DNA from: Crataegus laevigata
Lineage: Eukaryota > Streptophyta > Magnoliopsida > Rosales > Rosaceae
NCBI GenBank assembly: GCA_963580275.1
Contig: OY756942.1
Coordinates: 33,266,701-33,330,700 of the forward strand
Length of the DNA: 64,000 bases
Direction: 5' to 3'
Below are positions 48,136-57,196 of the stretch, piece by piece. The translations under genes and the position numbers were made by a program. The notes under the pieces are model-generated. The model saw nothing but the letters and a program-made list of their open reading frames with translations, did not search any database and had not been told where the DNA came from. How positions within the stretch are numbered: the first letter of the stretch is position 1; every line of letters begins with the position of its first letter.

Positions 48136-48729
48136 TCAGATTATGAGAGGCCTTTAAAGGCATACAAAAACCATCATATTAGTATTGAAATGATACATCA
48201 TAAGAACAAAACTTGTTTATGAGTTTTGATATATAAAAAATTAACACATTAACTTTGAATTAAATTTAAGGTTATAACTTAAAATAAGAGATTGCTCTCG
48301 ACTATATGGTTTTTATTGTTTAAACATAAGGCCAATTATAACATAAAAATAGGGCTTAGTTTTATTATGGTAAAAAATAAGATAAATTATAAGGTTTTTT
48401 TTTTCAGTTAAAAAAAAATCTAAAAATGTTAGCATACCAAAAAATATCGAACCATGGACACTTGGAAGTGCAAAGCACCACTAAGAGGATTTAAATATCG
48501 ATATTATCGGCGAAATATCGCCGATAATTTCGTTTTTTTACACCCCGATAATTTTTATACTATCCAAATAATTTTCGTTAATATATCGCGATATTATCGA
48601 TAATATCGCGATATTTTCGAAAATATCGCGATACCGACAAAATTTGAATCAGAGAAGAAGGTCGAAGCTTGCACAACTCCGGCCGACAGCCTCCTCCAAA
48701 CTCAGACATCGTCGCCAATCGAAATCCAA

Positions 48730-48842
48730 AAAATACTTAATAAAATTTGTTTAATATCATGAGAACAATTAGTTCACATTTGAGATATTAAACTACTAAA
48801 AGACACTACCCTTCATCTCAGCCAAAGGGCCGAAGAAGGAAT
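48730..48842 (-). ncRNA. U2 snRNA-like gene (divergent, 5' portion)
   Basis: On the minus strand the RNA would start ATTCCTTCTTCGGCCCTTTG and continue GCTGAGATGAAGGGTAGTGT. Against U2 from memory (AUACCUUUCUCGGCCUUUUG...) about 34 of the first 43 bases agree. The later landmarks AGTTTAATATCT and GATATTAAA are also kept, with a small stem (GAAC..GTTC) between them where U2 has its IIb hairpin. The branch-site-pairing segment GUAGUA reads GUAGUG. A clear Sm site (only AATTTTATT) and the 3' half of U2 are not evident. With its well-placed promoter it may be transcribed. It could equally be a decayed pseudogene copy. Confidence 0.7.
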
Positions 48843-48866
48843 GCTTAACTCAGGGATGGGATGTTC

Positions 48867-48958
48867 CATTTATAGGCTTTGAGCATCCTCAATACTTTCC
48901 CACAGCCGATGTGGGACAACGCCAGAAGCAGACTGCTTTCCCACAGCCGATGTGGGAC
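48867..48958 (-). promoter_or_regulatory. Plant snRNA promoter (two USE motifs plus TATA)
   Basis: Two exact USE matches GTCCCACATCG (48958-48948 and 48917-48907), consensus RTCCCACATCG. The proximal one is followed after 32 bp by TATAAATG (48874-48867), and the U2-like start lies 32 nt further on. This USE-TATA spacing is the Pol II type used by plant U1/U2 genes (known), as opposed to the shorter Pol III spacing of U6. Confidence 0.75.
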
Positions 48959-48992
48959 AAACTCCAAAAAGCAAACCCAGTTTTCCGACGAC

Positions 48993-49708
48993 CACCGCCC
49001 CTTTCGAGGCGTTTTCCGGCCAACCCACGGCGAGTTGGCCGGCGTGAAGGGTATCAATCTCTTCATCTCGTCGAGTACTACAACTTTCATGTTTAAATCA
49101 CTTAATTTGGTTGAGTAACGAAGAAGTTATGGACGTTCAAAGTTAGGATAGAATTCCGGCTGTTTGGGCAGCACCGCCCCTTTCGAGGGGTTTTCCAGCC
49201 AAACCACGATGAGTTGGCCGGCGTGCAAGGTATCAATCTCTTCATCTCGTCGAGTACTACAACTTTCATGTTTGGATCACTTAATTTGGTTGAGTAACGA
49301 AGAAGTTATGGACGTTCAAAGTTAGGGTAGAATTCCGGCCGTTTGGGCAGCACCGCCACTTTTGAGGGGTTTTCCGGCCAAACCACGGCGAGGTGGCCGA
49401 CGTGCAAGGTATCAATCTCTTCATCTCGTCGAGTACTACAACTTTCATGTTTGGATCACTTAATTTGGTTGAGTAACGAAGAAGTTATGGACGTTCAAAG
49501 TTAGGGTAGAATTCCGGCCGTTTGGGCAGCACCGCCCCTTTCGAGGCGTTTTCCGGCCAAACCACGGCGAGTTGGCCGGCGTGCAGGGTATCAATCTCTT
49601 CATCTTGTCGAGTACTACAACTTTCATGTTTGGATTACTTAATTTGGTTGAGTAACGAAGAAGTTATGGACGTTCAAAGTTAGGGTAGAATTCCGGCCGA
49701 ACTCATAA
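48993..49708. repeat. 179-bp tandem repeat, four units
   Basis: Units start CACCGCC at 48993, 49172, 49351 and 49530, an exact 179-bp period. Each contains GGTATCAATCTCTTCATCTC and TTATGGACGTTCAAAGTTAG. Units differ by a few substitutions. Confidence 0.9.
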
Positions 49709-50075
49709 ACCGTGGTCGTTTGGCCATCTTTCAGGTCATTTTCCGGTCAACACCGACCACCACTCGGTCCTCACTTGATATTAACCTCTTATCCACATTC
49801 CTAACTACATGTTAGCTTTTGAATCACTCAATTTGGTTAAGAAACGAAGAAGTTATGGACGTTCAAAGTTAGGGTAGAATTCCGGCCGAACTCATAAACC
49901 GTGGTCGTTTGGCCATCTTTCAGGTCATTTTCCGGTCAACACCGGCCACCACTCGGTCCTCACTTGGTATGAACCTCTTCTCCACATTCCTAACTACATT
50001 TTAGCTTTTGAATCACTTAATTTGGTTAAGAAACAAAGAAGTTACAAAGCTTTGAAAATTGCCCAAACCTTCGGC
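49700..50075. repeat. Variant tandem repeat, two units of about 189 bp
   Basis: Two copies beginning AACTCATAAACCGTGGTCG (49700 and 49889). They share the AAGAAGTTATGGACGTTCAA tail of the 179-bp unit, although the second copy is degraded at its end. They look like a diverged higher-order form of the same array. Confidence 0.8.
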
Positions 50076-50850
50076 CTCAAACCCAGTTTTCCGACGAGCA
50101 CCGCCTCTTTCATGTTTGCTTTTCTGGGTTCTTTCTCCCTTTCATGTTTGGATCACTTAATTTGCTTTTCAATTATGATGAACATGAGTTACTAAGTTTC
50201 AATCAAGCGCGTTAAACATTGATTAGGGTTTTGGATAAACATCCATTTCTCTCTTTGTTTTAAGTTATAATTATAAATGTTATATAATTATAAATTATTA
50301 GATTTTTTTTTATGCAAGCATATTAGATATGTACATAAAACATTCACATATGTATGTTTTTTTTTTATAAGAAATAACATATTATTCAATAATTATTTAC
50401 TAATTCATTATATATAAATTATTGTAATTGGTTCGGCGCAATTGTTATTGGTTTGGAGCAACAGCTCACATTGCTTAATCTCTTGTTTAAATGAGTGTAA
50501 AATATTGTACTAATTCATTATATATAAATGATTATGGTGTGTTTAAACTTCTTTCATTAATTACTACATATTTTTTACACTCACAAGTTTGCCAGCTCGC
50601 TATATAATCAACTTAAATCAGTTAAATCCATCATGCAATGCATTTCCTTCCAATTTTTTGTGATAAACTAATAGATAATTGACTAAATAAACATCCTACA
50701 AAGTTTCAATAAAAATTTCCAAGTTTTTCTTATAATTTCCGTGGTTTCCATGTAATTTTTATCGATATTGATATTTTATCGATATTTCCGTCGATATTTC
50801 CGTGTTTTCGGACTACCGATATTTCCGATATTACCGATATTTAAATCCTT

Positions 50851-51280
50851 GCCACTAACTAATGGGGCACATGCTAGTTTTTGCAAGCCCTTGCAGACAA
50901 TAGATATAAACCGTTGTGATTTCAGTATAGGCATGGGCCAATCCTAAGTTCTGTGTGGCTCCGTTACTGGCCTCTCTCTTATCTCTTTAGTGTAGATAAT
51001 ATCGTTTGAAAAAAAGAAAAAAAAAAACTTGACCAAATTAATTTTCACCTGCTTGTGGATTTGAGGGCAAGACCTCTTAATTTGACTCTAGAGAAAACTG
51101 CCTCCAAGAATAGTACTCAATTGGTGTCAAGTGTTTATTTCATGCGTCTAAAGCTTTCATCTACACCTACCAGGTAATGTTAGGAAGACCTAAACCAAAT
51201 TTTATAAATAAAATGATATGGTTGTTAATAATTAAATGATAGGATAATGTACTTATTTTTTATAATATCCATCATATAGT
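50851..51280. other. Spacer with SINE 3' remnant
   Basis: No gene. TTAGTGTAGATAATATCGTTTG followed by an A-rich tail near 50988-51026 is the 3' end of the same SINE family as at 6575-6702. Confidence 0.5.
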
Positions 51281-51419
51281 TCAAAATTTTAGTTTACCTA
51301 ACATTACAAACATATATACCAATACAAATAAAATGAAAGATAAACAGAAAGCAATCCTAGCGACGGGTAGTGCTAGTGGAGTACCACAGGGATCTCCATA
51401 GAAGAACTGACATCCACAC
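51281..51419 (-). CDS. Candidate distant last exon of RBR copy 2
   Basis: After an acceptor-like ATGCAG (with CTAAT branch-like sequence upstream) the minus strand reads, in the phase required by the RBR donor at 54364, C-R-C-G-C-Q-F-F-Y-G-D-P-C-G. This resembles the RING2 half CRC..FCY.CG of the sibling genes. It then has a hydrophobic stretch (IAFCLSFILFVLVYMFVML) and TGA at 51281-51283. Strand, phase and motif agree. The Cys spacing is altered and the intron would be 2.9 kb, filled with three transposons. It may be chance. Confidence 0.35.
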
Positions 51420-51778
51420 CTGCATGCAACAATTTACACTCCGAAGCATTAGTATATAAGTTATCGACTTTGGTGATGAATATCAATAAAACAAGGGGCA
51501 TTTTGTTTTTTTCATCCTCAGATTTTGTCATTCCTTGGTAGGTAGGATTTTTTTTTAAAATTTTTGGTTGGATATACATCAGCGCTAGAATTCAACCTTG
51601 GGACATATTATGATACTGGGAGACTAATTAGGTATATTGACATATTAATATACCTACGAAGTAGTTACAAAGGCTACAATTTTGTACCTAATCAACAAAA
51701 GATAAAAGGAGGCGGCCTAGTTTTATAGTGGAAATCAAGCACATTTGCGGCCTTCCTTACATGGGTTTGAGGTTCCCT

Positions 51779-52094
51779 GTGCGTTTGGTACGCAGACGGG
51801 ACGGGACGGGACGGGACGGGACGGGACGGGACGGAACGGGACGGGACGGGAGGGAACAGGACGGGACGGATGTTGTAAATTTTGAAAAAGACAAGGGGCA
51901 TTGTTGTCCTAAAATGTTAAAAATTTCTGTCCCACAGACGTGGAACAACCCCGTTCCATGGGGGGAGGTGGAACCAAAAATCATCCAAAACTTGTCCCGT
52001 GGAACGCCTCGTTCCACTCGTTTTAGGCGTACCAAACGCGGGACGGAACGCCTCGTTCCGTCCCGTCCCGTCCCGTCACGCGTACCAAACGCAC
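51779..52094. mobile_element. MITE-like TIR element with GGGAC minisatellite
   Basis: Inverted ends GTGCGTTTGGTACGC and GCGTACCAAACGCAC bound 316 bp. Inside the left end is an array of about a dozen GGGAC units (51797-51865), mirrored by shorter GTCCC units near the right end. No target-site duplication resolved. The ORFs in it are artefacts of the repeat. Confidence 0.7.
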
Positions 52095-52368
52095 CCCAGT
52101 CCCCCTTCTCCCTTCTCATTCATAATCCCACTTAACTGTTGAGTCATTGATAAAATAAACAAAACAAAAAACAAAAACAAAGTATGATAAAAGTTCAATC
52201 TACCATCTTAGCTAACGGATGATAATTTAATATGTATGTGTGTGTTGGGGGGGAGGGGTAACTAGGATCGGGAGACATATTTTGACACACTTTGTAGGGA
52301 CTTTTTTTTTCAACGATTCAAACTGTTTATATTTCAATTCAAGCCAAATCAGATAAATATAAAAAAAA

Positions 52369-53260
52369 GGGTAAATAACAAAAAACTACCTCAACTATTG
52401 ATGTCACGACACTTTCATACCTCATTTTTTAAAATTGACAATGTCATACCTCATCTTACGAATTTGTGTCAATGTTATACCTTCTGTTACTTCGCTGCCC
52501 CAACCCAACCCAACTTTCCCCAACCCCACTTCCAACAACAAACCTAGAAAGAGGAAGAGGAAGAAGAAGAAGAGAAGAAAAAAAAAACCCAAACCAAGCC
52601 AAATCCAGTTCATCCCCCTCCCCCCACCACAAACCCAACCAACCCAACTCAGTTCGTTCGTCCCCCCTCGGCGCATCCACCCTCTTCCCTCCACACCTAT
52701 TCCCCCCGTTTTCTCCGCGTCCCGATTCCACCACGGGATATGGAGTTTTTTTTTTTTGGATTGCAGGTAGTGGGTGCAAGGTGGGGAGGTCGGGTGTAGA
52801 GAGTGGTGCAGGCAGAACAGGTAGAAGAGGGAGTGGGGAAGGGGAAGACAAATTGGGTTTTTTTTTTCTTTTTTTTCTCTTTTTTTTTCTGGGTTCAGTT
52901 GCAATAAGGGGGAAGAAGATGAAGATGGGGAGAAGAGAGAGAATCGGGGGGGGGGGGGAGGGAAGAAGGGGACGACTGAGTGTTAGGTTTTTTTTTAAAT
53001 TTTAATTTTTTATAACTTTTTATTATTTTAATATTTAAAAAATATTAAATAATTTTTTTTAGTTTTTAATAATTTTTTAATAAAAAATGGGCCCCGGATC
53101 AAGCCACATCAGCATTTAATTGAGAAACTCACGCCAACCCTAACGGAAGGTATAATATTGGCACAAATTCGTAGTTGAGGTATGACATTGTCAATTTTAA
53201 AAAATGAGATATGAAAGTGTCGTGACACCAATAGTTGAGGTAATTTTTTGTAATTTACCC
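52369..53260. mobile_element. Non-autonomous long-TIR element (MULE-like)
   Basis: About 120 bp at each end are inverted copies: GGGTAAATAACAAAAAACTACC on the left against GGTAATTTTTTGTAATTTACCC on the right, continuing through TCATACCTCA..TGAGGTATGA. Eight A residues flank each side (52361-52368, 53261-53268), compatible with a duplication of 8-9 bp. The centre is AG- and CT-rich low complexity without a credible gene. Confidence 0.75.
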
Positions 53261-53394
53261 AAAAAAAATTATGAAGTTCAAACTTAGTACTTCAACTCAA
53301 ATTAAATTAGGCTTGCGATGACTTTGTAGATATAATCATAGAAAACAATTTTTTTTCTATACAAAAAGGTGATATAATTTGCACTCCTCCCCCC

Positions 53395-54043
53395 TAGGGG
53401 TGGTTCGGTACGAGATCCCATACCGAAACCCTTATCTCAATTCGCAAACCGAAATTTTCGGAAATTCCAATTTCAATACTGATCCCAAACCAAATTTTCG
53501 GGAATCCTAAATTTCGAGAATCTTAAAATAGTTTTGGGATTTCGGGACCAATCGGGAATCTCGAAATAATTTTGGGCTTTTCGGCTTTTTCGGCTTTTTT
53601 TTTGGGCTTTTAGGCTATAATAACTTGCATGTGTTACTGTGCAGTGTGCGCCCAATCTGTGCGTATCTATAGTCTCTAGACAGTTCCCAAGCATGGGTGA
53701 AGTGATCAAGTTATTTTTTAGTAAAGAGAATGGATGTATTACTAGGATGACTCATTGCAGTAAGGAGAATTTGCTATTTACCAAAATGAAAGCAAAAAAA
53801 TGAAAGAGATTTTTGCATACAGTTAATTGTTGGAGAGCAATAGGGGAGTTTGAAAGGTATTTGAAAATTAAATAATATATATATATATATATATTTTTTT
53901 TTTCGGTTCGGTTTGGGATTACCGAACTCCCAAAAACTTGAGACTGATTCTCGTACCGAAATTTTGGTTTGGGATTTTTTCGGTTTGGTTTCGGGAATTT
54001 TTCGGTTTGGTTTAGGATTTTTGGGATTTTTTCCACCCCCCTA
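53395..54043. mobile_element. TIR element with TAGGGGTGG ends (hAT-like), internally repetitive
   Basis: Ends TAGGGGTGG and CCACCCCCCTA with internal repeated GGTTTGGGATT/CCGAAATTTTCGG motifs on both arms. Length and TIR resemble plant non-autonomous hAT elements. No adjacent duplication was found, though a TTTGCACTC string occurs near both ends. Confidence 0.5.
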
Positions 54044-54363
54044 ACTGCAATTTTGCACTCTCTCCTCTGTAGCTGTAAAATAATTAAATAGTGCCCGATT
54101 TACTTATGTTAATTTTGGAGTATTATTATCAATTCTCATAGAAAATTATTTGAATATTTTGAAACCAAGTTTAGTGTTTAAGACATTGGCGGTTTTAGAT
54201 GGTATTTTTCTCTATTTGTCAGTAAGGAATCTTATGTTCAACTCTTCTTAGTGAAAAGTTCGATAACAATTCATAGATGGTACATTGTGTGTGGCTTAGT
54301 CCAAATGCCCGGTATCACTATATCAAGAAAAATAGTAAGATGCAGATGCAGTAAGTATCTGAC
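54044..54363. other. Spacer or intron DNA with SINE-like remnant
   Basis: No exon visible. 54170-54300 resembles the SINE family (TTTTTCTCTATTTGTCAGTAAGG, TTATGTTCAACTCTTCTTAG, GTGTGGCTTAGTCC). If the remote exon at 51281 is real, this is part of an intron. Confidence 0.4.
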
Positions 54364-55067
54364 CTGCAGTTTATGACGTCGCACCCCCCAGATTTTTCAA
54401 CATAGTATTTGCAACCTGGACACCTCCTCCACTTGTTTTTCATGGCGAGCTCCTCAACCTTCTTATCCTCATCTCCAGATTCACGACCACCCTTGGTCTT
54501 GCTTAGTTTCTGAAACTCGGCACAATCATATCCTGTATGCCAAGGAACCTTACAACTAGCGCAGATCTCTCCTTTGCAACGAGAACACAGCCACCAACTC
54601 GGTTTCATGCCATTCTTATATACTAACATGGCTGAGCAATCCTTGAAGGGACAGTAGAAGTACTTGTGAGTCTTAGACTCCATAATCCTTTTCCTATACA
54701 CGGCATTGCGCCACCGATCAAAGACGTTGTTTGGCAGAATTTTCCGACAGTACTCAAGGTCTAGCATGCCCGTGCAGCCTGGTACAGGGCACTTAATGTT
54801 TATGACAGTGTCTTGGAGCTTGGACACTATGAATTTAACAACGCATTCACGACAGTAAAAATGGTTGCAACCCTTTATCTTGAATAAGTCTTTCACATCT
54901 GCTGGCTCAACACAGAAATCACATATAAAAGAACTTTGACTAATATCGTCATGTCGGTAATTAGGAGCCCAACCTGACATCCAGTCTTTGCGATTTTTTT
55001 TTTCTTTCATGATTCTGTTGTGACAGTGTGAGTTAGTAAGTGCCTGAGTTTTTGTTTCACATATCAT
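54364..55067 (-). CDS. RBR-type E3 ubiquitin ligase, copy 2 (first exon)
   Basis: A 704-nt exon encoding 234 residues and two bases of an Arg codon, ending at donor CAG|GTCAG exactly like copies 1, 3 and 4. RING1 is CDFCVEPADVK..CNHFYCREC..CPVPGC. IBR is YFYCPFKDCSAML..CSRCKGEICASCKVPWHTGYDC. The first part of RING2 is RRCPGCKYYVEKSGGCDVIN, with the catalytic GC. In copies 1 and 4 an 85-nt exon then supplies CRC..FC..CG and the last Cys pair. No such exon is recognisable in the next kilobases; the only candidate is the altered one at 51281-51419. It could be functional with a new tail, or a truncated pseudogene. Start ATG uncertain (55067, or 55010 giving MKEKKNRKDW). Confidence 0.75.
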
Positions 55068-55945
55068 CGCCCCTTAGTATTGTTGCCAAAAACTAGACCC
55101 AAAATGTAAGATCATGTTGATGCCAAAAACTAGAACAAAAATTTAAGGTCATGAAACACAAAAGAAGAGCTGATGGTGGGGAGATTCCATTATCAAAGAG
55201 AAATAAGAAGTGTATATGAACTCTCCTCTAGTGACCTAAGAGAACGAATAAAGAGAAGTTTGTGAGACCTTAGACTCATGCGACGTTTATGTAAGCACAT
55301 AACATAATATTTTGATACTTGCGATTAATTGTTGAATGTATCATATAGGTAGCTTCTTTTGTCGAAAAGGATTCTAAAGTTTGTGAAAAAAAGTTGAACT
55401 TACATCGTAAAATTAATTTATAATATGAGAAGTAGTCTATTTCTTATAAGCACATGAAATGTTCATTCTTTTCTAGAGGTGAGATTGATATTATTTTTAT
55501 GACTCGTGGAGAAAATAATATTCATAATATTTTTAAATTAACCAAATATAAAAATTAAAAATCAAAACTAGTCTTTAATTGTGGCTCTAACCAATTAAAA
55601 ATCTAAACTAGTCTTTAATTGTGGCGCTAACCATTCCTTTGAACTCGCTTCACAAAGTAATCACATGATCTTAACTGTTTATTATTTTAGGTCATGCTTG
55701 CAAATTTTCACTCAAATCGGAAAACCTTCCCTTCTTTAAATTAGTATTAAGAACATTTTATGGTTTATCGCCAACACTTATTCATTTATATATCATCACA
55801 TTAAATAACTAAACCTTTCGAACTAAGTGAAATTTTGCACAGATTAGTTAGTCGTATTAAGTTACTAACTGAAAACCACTGCCCTAACCTATGTCAAATT
55901 TTCTGTTAACTAATTTAACAGAAGAAGTGTGTATATATAGCTGAC
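55068..55945. other. Spacer between RBR copies 2 and 3
   Basis: AT-rich. It should hold the last exon of copy 3 if that existed, but no CRC..FC..CG coding sequence is visible on the minus strand. It contains a 41-bp tandem duplication (AACTAGTCTTTAATTGTGG twice, 55553-55632). Confidence 0.5.
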
Positions 55946-57196
55946 CTGCATCTCATGTTATCGCACCCATCAGATTTTTCGACGTAGTAATTGCAACTTG
56001 CGCACCTCTTCCGGTTACTTTTCTTCCCAGGCTCCTCCACCATCCACTCTTCATAGCTATTGGTACAATCAAATCCTGTATGCCAAGGAACCTTACAAGT
56101 AGCGCAGAAGTCTCTCTTGCAATAAAAACATACATAACAAGACAATCTGGTGCCATCATAATTCTTATGAAGCAACGACAGGGCTGAGCAACCCTCGTAG
56201 GGGCAGTACAAGAACTTGAAGTCAGTCTTTTTTCTTCTCAAGGCATTGCACCACCGGTCACTTACGGCGTGTGGGAGAATTGGACGGCAATACTCAAGGT
56301 CTAACATGCCGGGGCAGCCCGGTAAGGGGCACATAATGTTTGTGACATTGTATTCGAGGTTGGACTCAACAAATTTAACAATACATTTTTCACAATAAAA
56401 ATGGGTGCAACCCTTGATCTTGAATAAGAGTACCTTTTTTTTTTTTTTTTTTTTTTTGGGAAACCTCGGCGGTACGAGGTAAATATATTGAAAAGAAAAT
56501 TAAGTTACACTTAGACAGGGGGGGACATGAACCTTACCCCTCATAGAGCAAGAAAAACGAAATACAAAAAGAGAGGGGGACATACACCTAACCTCTTTTA
56601 GGAAAGGAAGTACAAGAAAAAAAGAGGGGGGGACATAGACCGTACCCCTCTTGAGAAGCAAGATACAAGGAGAGGAATATGTGGACATATGCCCAAACTC
56701 TTCTATAAACCTTAAAAGGTAAGAACCTGCAAAACAAGCTGCAAAACGAAAAAGGAAATCCAAAAAAGGTGAGGTAAAAAAGGAAATCACACATCAAGAA
56801 GGGGAAACAAACCTGTAGGCTGGCATGCCTAAGAAATCTGATTGCAGAAGGGGAAGGATCTCTATAGGGGGAACAGAATGCCAAACAAGAGAAGGTGAGA
56901 GAAGCCCTAAATTGGCTAATTTGTCAGCAACAACATTCCCTTCTCGAAATATATGAGAGCAGCGGAAAACCATGTTCTGCAAATGGAGAATACAATTGTT
57001 CCAGCGTGTCTGAAGCGACCAAGGGGGAGAGAAAGATCCAGAAGCAAAGCATGATATTACACTAGAAGAGTACCTTATGCATTTGCTCAACACATAAATC
57101 ACATGTAAAAGTTTGAATGCGGTTATGAGCCAAACCCGGCTGCCGGGTTCGTTTCATAACTTCGAATGCTCTCGCCTCTCCCTTTGAAGCATTCAT
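55946..57196 (-). pseudogene. RBR-type E3 ligase, copy 3, broken by a LINE insertion
   Basis: Exon 1 starts at ATG 57196 (MNASKGEARAFEVMKRTRQP) and runs into RING1 (FTCDLCVEQMHK). It is cut at 57066 by a 631-bp insertion and resumes at 56434 in the same frame (VLLFKIKGCTHFYCEKC). IBR FLYCPYEGCSALS..FCATCKVPWHTGFDC and RING2 start KRCASCNYYVEKSDGCDNMR follow, up to donor 55946. A TAG lies immediately inside the insertion, so the product is truncated in RING1. The 85-nt terminal exon of its siblings is also not found downstream. Two independent lesions make a pseudogene the best reading. Confidence 0.85.
56435..57065 (-). mobile_element. 5'-truncated LINE insertion
   Basis: Flanked by a 9-bp duplication AAGAGTACC (56426-56434, 57066-57074, possibly two bases longer). 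It ends in a run of about 23 T on the plus strand, that is a poly-A tail on the minus strand. The body encodes the end of a plant LINE RNase H-like domain (MVFRCSHIFREGNVVADKLA). The 3' UTR-like part is GA-rich with repeated GGGGGACAT strings. Confidence 0.88.

Larger units (their letters stand above)
47107..48484. other. AT-rich spacer with remnants
   Basis: Mostly AT-rich. It holds a short GC-richer patch with a 53-codon frame (47559-47720) and a SINE-like piece (48000-48135), each listed separately. No complete gene. Confidence 0.5.
48485..50850. mobile_element. TIR transposon (hAT-like), non-autonomous, with captured U2-like unit
   Basis: Ends are inverted: left GAGGATTTAAATATCG, right CGATATTTAAATCCTT. 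They are followed inward by dense TATCG/CGATA palindromes (48497-48640, 50758-50840). The flanks ACCACTAA (48477-48484) and GCCACTAA (50851-50858) match at 7 of 8 bases, as expected for an 8-bp hAT target-site duplication. No transposase is encoded. Cargo: a U2-like snRNA unit (48730-48958), four 179-bp tandem repeats and two variant repeats, then AT-rich DNA. The superfamily call is inference from TIR and duplication length. Confidence 0.65.

Noticed and set aside
48845..49118. ORFs on both strands around the USE/TATA region
   Set aside because: They overlap the snRNA-type promoter, the U2-like start and the tandem repeats; composition is explained by those.
48993..49708. Regular direct repeats that could suggest a CRISPR-like array
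   Set aside because: The 179-bp units are contiguous with no unique spacers, and this is a plant genome; it is an ordinary tandem repeat.
51728..52135. ORFs on both strands with repeated Arg/Asp/Gly or Ser/Val/Pro
   Set aside because: Direct product of the GGGAC/GTCCC minisatellite in the MITE-like element.
52422..53005. Several overlapping Pro/Lys/Gly-rich ORFs
   Set aside because: Low-complexity core of the long-TIR element, open in multiple frames because of biased composition.
56500..56884. Phe/Leu/Cys-rich minus-strand ORFs resembling a membrane protein
   Set aside because: They are in the 3' part of the LINE insertion, CT-rich on that strand; not a separate gene.
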